A stretch of 22,642 nt of DNA from Entamoeba histolytica HM-1:IMSS (Eukaryota > Evosea > Mastigamoebida > Endamoebidae): positions 1-22,642 of the forward strand of contig NW_001915111.1 of assembly GCF_000208925.1 (NCBI RefSeq), written 5' to 3'. Numbering within the stretch: position 1 is the stretch's first letter; each line of letters begins with the position of its first letter. Positions 17,431-22,642 of this stretch are shown here, piece by piece. A program made the position numbers and the translations under genes. The notes under the pieces are model-generated. The model was not told the DNA's origin, searched no databases, and saw only the letters and a list, made by a program, of their open reading frames with translations.

Positions 17431-17607
17431 TCTATTTCTTTCTTCTATTATTTATCAATTTTATATTCATTTATTCTTTTTATTTCTTTTTTATTAATTC
17501 TTGAGTATTGTATATTTCATTATTATTTCATTTGTGTATTATCAAAATATATGTTTTATTGATTTTATGTTGAACAAAATATTGAATAATTCAATATTTT
17601 CATTCTT
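17430..17607. other. AT-rich spacer
   Basis: T-rich DNA turning into mixed AT-rich sequence. Nothing recognisable apart from weak likeness to the window start near its right end. Confidence 0.4.
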
Positions 17608-18350
17608 AATTATTCGTTATTTATTGTGAAATGTTGTGTATATTTATTATATTAAATGAATATGATGAATAAATATCAATATTATTGTTTATTTGATTTT
17701 AAAAAATAATAAATGAATATGAAATAATAAATGAAATAATGAAGACAATGAAATGATAATGAAATAGAATAATCTAATATTGAACAAATCAAATAAAGAA
17801 TATATTGAATATATCATTATTGTTACTTTATTATTATTTGTTATTTCAATTATTAAATATTAATAAATTATTATTCATGAATATTTAATTGATATTTTAT
17901 AATTTCATTTTCATTTTATTTAATAAATGAAATATAAATAATAAATGAATGAATAATAATTTAATATATGAAATTATAAAAAGAAAAGATAAATAATAAA
18001 GAAATATGATGTATTTAATATATAATATAATTTATTATCAAATATAATAATATCAAATGATGATTTATTTTTATTTCAAAATATTTTGCATCAATAAAAA
18101 TGTTGCTAAATATTTTGCATCATTAAATTTTGCGCTTTTTTTTATTGCGCTTTTTTTATTTGTTTCAATAAAATTTGCATCCTTTATTTTTTTCTTTCTT
18201 TTCTTCTTTTATCATCTCTTTTGTTTTATTACACTTTATCTTCTTTCTTTTTATCTTCTCTCCTTTCTACTTTTATTCTTTCTTCATCATATCAAACTTC
18301 TTACTTTCTTTTTATTCTTTTATATCATTCATTCTCTTCTTTTTCAATTA
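17608..18350. repeat. AT-rich repeat, copy B (uninterrupted)
   Basis: A continuous copy of the repeat that is split at 1-355 and 2911-3315. Order and wording agree throughout, with a few short indels such as a duplicated gcgctttttt near 18132-18155. The 21-bp target at 17944-17964 is intact, so this copy represents the state before insertion of LINE copy 1. It ends in the same pyrimidine-rich stretch and diverges after about 18345. Confidence 0.85.
17944..17964. repeat. Empty target site corresponding to the LINE copy 1 insertion
   Basis: Single copy of the 21 bases found at 335-355 and 2911-2931, with matching flanks on both sides. Confidence 0.82.
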
Positions 18351-20160
18351 TTATTTTCTATTAATTAAATGGAGAAACTGTTATTCGTAATATTATTTTG
18401 TATTAAAATAATACAAAGAATAAATACATCAAGTAATAATGAATTGGAAAAGAAATAAACAAAAATTAAATTTATTCTATTTCATATTTACAATATTTAA
18501 AAATTAAATTATCAATCTAATATAAAATGATGATGGATTGAAATGGAATTATCTTTAATGAAAATAAATATTACACATATTTAAATTTGAATATTCATAA
18601 TCATATGAAATAAAAAGAAGAAATGTTAATAACTAAAAGTGTATTACTAAATAAAATACATAAACTATTCACTACTAATTTGTTTTTAATTCATATTTTA
18701 AGAATAATTTGTTTTTAAATATAATAATATGTAAAAATAATTGATATTTTCATTCAACAAAATGAATATCATCTCATAAAATAATACAAGCAATAAATCA
18801 TTTAACAAAATGATTATTTTAATCATTTTATTTTATATCATTTTGAATAATATTGAAAGAATGTTTAACGTCAATAAATATGTCACAATTAAAATAAGAA
18901 GAACAATTATTTTATTCATTACTAAATAAATGATATTGAGAAATAAAACAAATACATTGATAATAACATAACTAAAATGATATTTGAATGATAAAATTGA
19001 AGAAATAATTTATTTATCTTTATACAATCTTCTATTTTAATAAATTAATGAATTAAATTATTGTATTTATAATATTTAAAATAATAATTAGATCGAATAA
19101 ATTATAAATATTTCATGTTTCAATACTTCATATTAATAACATTGAAAATAATTATTCTTGTAATTTATCTTTTTATTTGACTATAATCATTAAATATTTC
19201 ATATTATTTTATTTCATTCTTTATTATCATTTTTATTTATGTTTTAATTGAATATTTGGTATAAATTAATATTGAAAATGATTTAATTCAATTATTTAAC
19301 AACAATAATAATCAATACAATGTTTATTGAATATTTAAAATAAATTATAATCATCATGATTTAGAATAATTTAAAAAGAAAAGTAAAAAATAGAAAAGTA
19401 TGAACAAAACAAAAGAATTAACAATGATTGATAAATTAGAAATATATAAGAAATATGAATAATAGTACAGATTAGTTTCATACTTGAATAATTCAATATT
19501 CACGTTATTAAAAAAGTTTGTTTCAAGAATAAAAGAAATTATTTCAAAAATAAAGAAAATTAAAACAAAAAGAAACCAAAAAGTAGAAAATACCTTGGTT
19601 TGATTAAAGTTATAATTCTATAATGATACAAAACAATATACTAGAACATTGTATAACAAATACACAAATTTCTTTGATTGTATTATATTATTCAATGGAA
19701 CATAACTATGAATGTTGTAATTCTGGTCATATCAAATAGATATGAATTAACAACAATCAAATGATTATTAGATTAATAATAGAAATATATCCAACATGAA
19801 CATGAATGAATGATAGAATTATTGATTTGATGAATGACAATTGTTATTTTCATATTAATTTGGACGAAATATTTTGAAAATACGAGTCAATAACATTAAT
19901 TATTTATTTGCATTTAATGATTTATAAATTTAATCAATTTTAAATAATAAAGAAGATGAAGAACAAACATGTGATACAATTTTAATGAATTATTTCAAAT
20001 AAATTAAACAAATATGACATATGTTAAATTATATATAATGATTGAAATACTTTCATGATATTTTGAAGAATAATAATGATAATTCATGGTGATATTAATT
20101 AAGAATAAACATTTTGTAATGTGAATTCATTATTTAATTTGTCAAATTGAATTAGAAATA
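18351..20160. other. Long AT-rich region without a recognisable gene
   Basis: About 1.8 kb of AT-rich DNA with stops in every frame. Around 19595-19745 the composition is a little less extreme (for example ggaacataactatgaatg), which may be a very old coding relic, but no frame stays open and no family is recognised. No LINE or attttgcatc repeat sequence is seen. Confidence 0.5.
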
Positions 20161-20169
20161 AATAATAAT

Positions 20170-20990
20170 GATTAATTGAATAAGTCAAATGGAGAATTTG
20201 AGCCAATGTGTTATGATATAGAAAAGTATGGATTAAGTGTATTTATGAAATGAAGAAGTGAATTTGTCAATATTCTTCAATTAAGTAGAGTTTGTTGGTG
20301 TTGTTGATGATGAAAAAGTGTAATTAGCAAATAGAAAGTTTTCAGAAAAAACAATAAAATAATATTTATGAAACAATTTTGTAGAAAATGAAGTAAATAA
20401 GGATAATGAAAATAATGGTAGAGAGAAAAATGAAGAAATAATAAAATAAATTGAAATGAATGAAAAGAGATGGATTATTAATTTAAAATGAATAATATTT
20501 CAACAACATTTTATTTGAAAGAATATAACAATGTAAAATTTAAGAATAAATCATTTTTACAATATTTCACCAACTAAGATTAAAAATAAACTTACTATTC
20601 TTTCATTTTCATTATTAAAATAATAATAATAATAAAAAGAAAACAAACAACTAATAAACCAAACTGTATTTTGTTGAATTGTTGTTATGTTAAGTTTAAT
20701 TATTTCTTCTTATGATTAATAGGTTATTTGTTTGATACTTCTCGTTAAATGGAATTTACATCAAAACATCTAAATGAATTGATACTTATCAAATACGAAT
20801 AAAAACACATGAAACAATCAAACAAAATTGAATTAATGAACTATTTATTATCAATGGACATTCAATTGAGATTAATCCACTTAATTATTTTGTTACAAAT
20901 TCACTTCAACTATTCAATGTCAATGAAATTTATATACATTCAATTGTAATGAGTTATGAAATAATAAACAATATTATGTGAATATGGATA
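20170..20990 (+). pseudogene. Possible relic of an Entamoeba BspA-like leucine-rich protein gene
   Basis: Two short runs read like the N-terminal region of Entamoeba BspA-type leucine-rich repeat proteins. One is MCYDIEKYGLSVFMK, stop, then RSEFVNILQLSRV (about 20205-20300), comparable to the family's pattern of a short lead helix followed by FVNI or FINI. The other is INGHSIEINPLNYF followed by TNSLQLFNVNEIYIHS (about 20850-20945). Stops and frame changes separate them. The likeness is from memory of the family and weak; it could be chance in AT-rich DNA. Confidence 0.25.
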
Positions 20991-21600
20991 TGAAGAAGAG
21001 ATGATAGTGAAAGAAGAAATGGAAGGAAAGAATAGCATCATCAAAAACACAAAATGAAGTTGCAAATAAAAAGACAAATGAAATACTCAAAAATACAAAA
21101 CATGCATAAATAAAATAAATAAGAAAGAATGTTTTATTGTTGTATTTTCAAATAAATAAATAATAAATATTAATAAATTAATGAAATGAATATTAATGAG
21201 AATAATGTAATTTAAATAAAATGAAATGAAATAATGATAAATAATTAATATTTCATTGAATAAAATATTATTTAACTTTTATATATTAAATATTTCATTA
21301 ATTATTCATTCTATTTAAATTATTGTTTATTTAAAATATAAATAATCATATTTTATATTAAATTATTCAAAATAAATTTAAATAAAAATTCATTCAATTT
21401 ATTTAATGTTTTTAAATTACATCATCAAATATTCTGGCAGCACATTAGAATCATATCGTCTTTATAATAATATTCAATCATTATACATACTTATTAATTA
21501 TTATTTAATTATCTCTTCTTTATGATGAATATTGCTGATAAATTATTTTCTAGTTTTTCTTAGTCAATAAATTCAATATCTTCTTTTACAAACATAAATA
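20991..21600. other. AT-rich DNA without a gene
   Basis: Dominated by aaataaat/atttattt words. Nothing recognisable. Confidence 0.5.
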
Positions 21601-21609
21601 TTTTGGTAA

Positions 21610-21990
21610 TTTTGTGTTCTTTTTATTTCTTTCACTTCTTCTTTTCTTGTTATTTTTTAGGAAGAATAATTTATTTAGTTTTAGTTCTTTCAATTTCTCA
21701 GTTATTATAACTAATTTCTTCTATGAATTTCATTCTTTTTGTTTATTTGGTTATTTTTTCTTGTTTAATGTTTTATTCTTTTTTATCTTTTTCATCATTA
21801 ATGCTATGATAAGCGTTATCTCTTTTTCAACTTCTTCTTCATTATTTGGTGTTAATATTTTTCCTTGTCAATATCCTTACAATTCCATTTTATCTTTGTG
21901 TATTATCATAATAAGATTAACTTTTTGATTCATTAAATTATATTGGAAATTGATTATTTTCTAGTTATTTTATTGACAAATTCCAACAAT
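21610..21990 (-). pseudogene. Possible decayed coding relic, minus strand
   Basis: Read on the minus strand, this stretch has lysine- and glutamate-rich runs such as NNEEEVEKEITLIIALMMKK and TEKLKELKLNKLFFLKNNKK, broken by several stops. The hydrophobic plus-strand frame at 21614-21928 is the mirror image of this Lys-rich sequence. No family is recognised. It could be a dead gene or chance in purine-rich DNA. Confidence 0.25.
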
Positions 21991-22221
21991 TTTTTGTTAT
22001 TATTTATCTATTTTTCTTTTCTTCATGAACTTCTTTATGAATATAACATTAGTAGTTTAATCAACACGATAAAAACATATCTCTAAATGTATGATATTGG
22101 AAAATAATATTCCATATTATTTTATAAAAGCCTTGATTAAAATTCAAAACAATATTAATTATTTAAAGTTCTTTTTTAATATTTTTATATATAATCAACT
22201 ATTTATCCAGATGTATTCTTT

Positions 22222-22386
22222 TCATTCTTCTGTGTCTTGTAACACATACGTAGTTGGATCACAAATTGTCATAAGTGGAGTAAATCCTCTATTTATTGAT
22301 TCAAGGGTTTTTGGGACTATATCTATTTCATTTGAAGGTTCATCCCCATCGAGAGAACTTCTTGATTGAACTGCACTAGATGCCAT
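22222..22386 (-). CDS. Small hypothetical protein or first exon
   Basis: An open frame of 54 codons from the ATG at 22384-22386. Its composition (Ser, Asp, Pro, Thr and Gly; MASSAVQSRSSLDGDEPSNE at the start) and base mix are far less AT-biased than everything around it, which suggests real coding DNA. No family is recognised, and there is no signal peptide or membrane segment. The frame closes with TGA. A GTATGTG donor-like word just before the end (within TAC GTATGT, about 22244-22249) allows that this is exon 1 of a longer gene continuing to lower coordinates, but I could not find a convincing next exon. Upstream, on the minus strand, is T-rich promoter-like sequence. Confidence 0.45.
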   Translation of the reverse strand: MASSAVQSRSSLDGDEPSNEIDIVPKTLESINRGFTPLMTICDPTTYVLQDTEE

Positions 22387-22642
22387 ATAATTTTTTAGAT
22401 GAAATAACAATTTTAGTCTTTTAATTTTAAAAAAAAATATCTTAAAGAAAATAACTTTATTTTTTAGTATTTTTTTGCCTATTTGAATTAAAACTTTATT
22501 TAGAAGAAAAATTGATAATTTGGAATTATCAATAAGAACTAATAAATATTTAATAGTTTTAAGAAGTTAAAAATTGAAAAAAGAAGATAAAAAAGGAAAA
22601 AGAAAAATAATAAAAGAGATATAAATAACAAATGAAAACTAT
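22387..22642. other. AT-rich flank to the window end
   Basis: Poly(A)/poly(T)-rich DNA upstream of the small minus-strand frame. No gene is seen. Confidence 0.4.

Noticed and set aside
16673..17504. Small membrane proteins in the low-complexity region
   Set aside because: Strings of Phe/Leu/Ile/Tyr from ttat words, with tandem repeats inside; no gene-like composition.
1..22642. CRISPR array or bacterial operon
   Set aside because: No regularly spaced repeats with unique spacers, and the genes are clearly eukaryotic.

Overview
The window looks like nuclear DNA of an amoebozoan protist, most probably an Entamoeba species. The reasons are an extreme A+T bias, mostly intronless genes packed with short spacers, one short intron that begins GTTTGTT, GAAC/TATTTAAA-like promoter words, and degenerate LINEs of the type that carries a restriction-enzyme-like endonuclease. 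The genus is an inference from these features; I cannot fix the species.

Layout. Positions 1-4600 are a transposon nest. A low-complexity AT-rich repeat (1-355 continuing at 2911-3315) is split by a 5'-truncated LINE on the minus strand (356-2910), flanked by a perfect 21-bp target-site duplication. A second, internally deleted LINE copy lies on the plus strand (about 3329-4584). Positions 4901-13521 are a gene island: a GARP Vps54-like subunit with one intron (+), a phosphoinositide 3-kinase (+), ribosomal protein L9/uL6 (-) and a short Vps11-like protein with a C-terminal RING (+). Positions 13690-16480 hold a third degenerate LINE copy (+) that shares the internal deletion of the second. 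From 16480 to 18350 there is low-complexity DNA and a second, uninterrupted copy of the AT-rich repeat, which provides the empty target site of the first LINE. From 18360 to 22642 the DNA is almost gene-free and AT-rich, with two possible gene relics and one small reading frame (22222-22386, -).

Function. Three of the four clear genes act in endosomal traffic: Vps54-like (retrograde tethering at the trans-Golgi), PI3K (phosphoinositide production on membranes) and Vps11-like (HOPS/CORVET tethering). They are on separate promoters and there is no sign of an operon. The Vps11-like protein lacks the usual N-terminal beta-propeller and ends in NPF and DPF motifs.

The most interesting signals are in the LINEs. 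All three copies have YMDE where YxDD is expected in the reverse transcriptase, all three share a stop-codon block between RT motifs A and B, and copies 2 and 3 share a reading-frame-preserving deletion of about 0.68 kb. Together this suggests a defective lineage that was multiplied in trans or by duplication.
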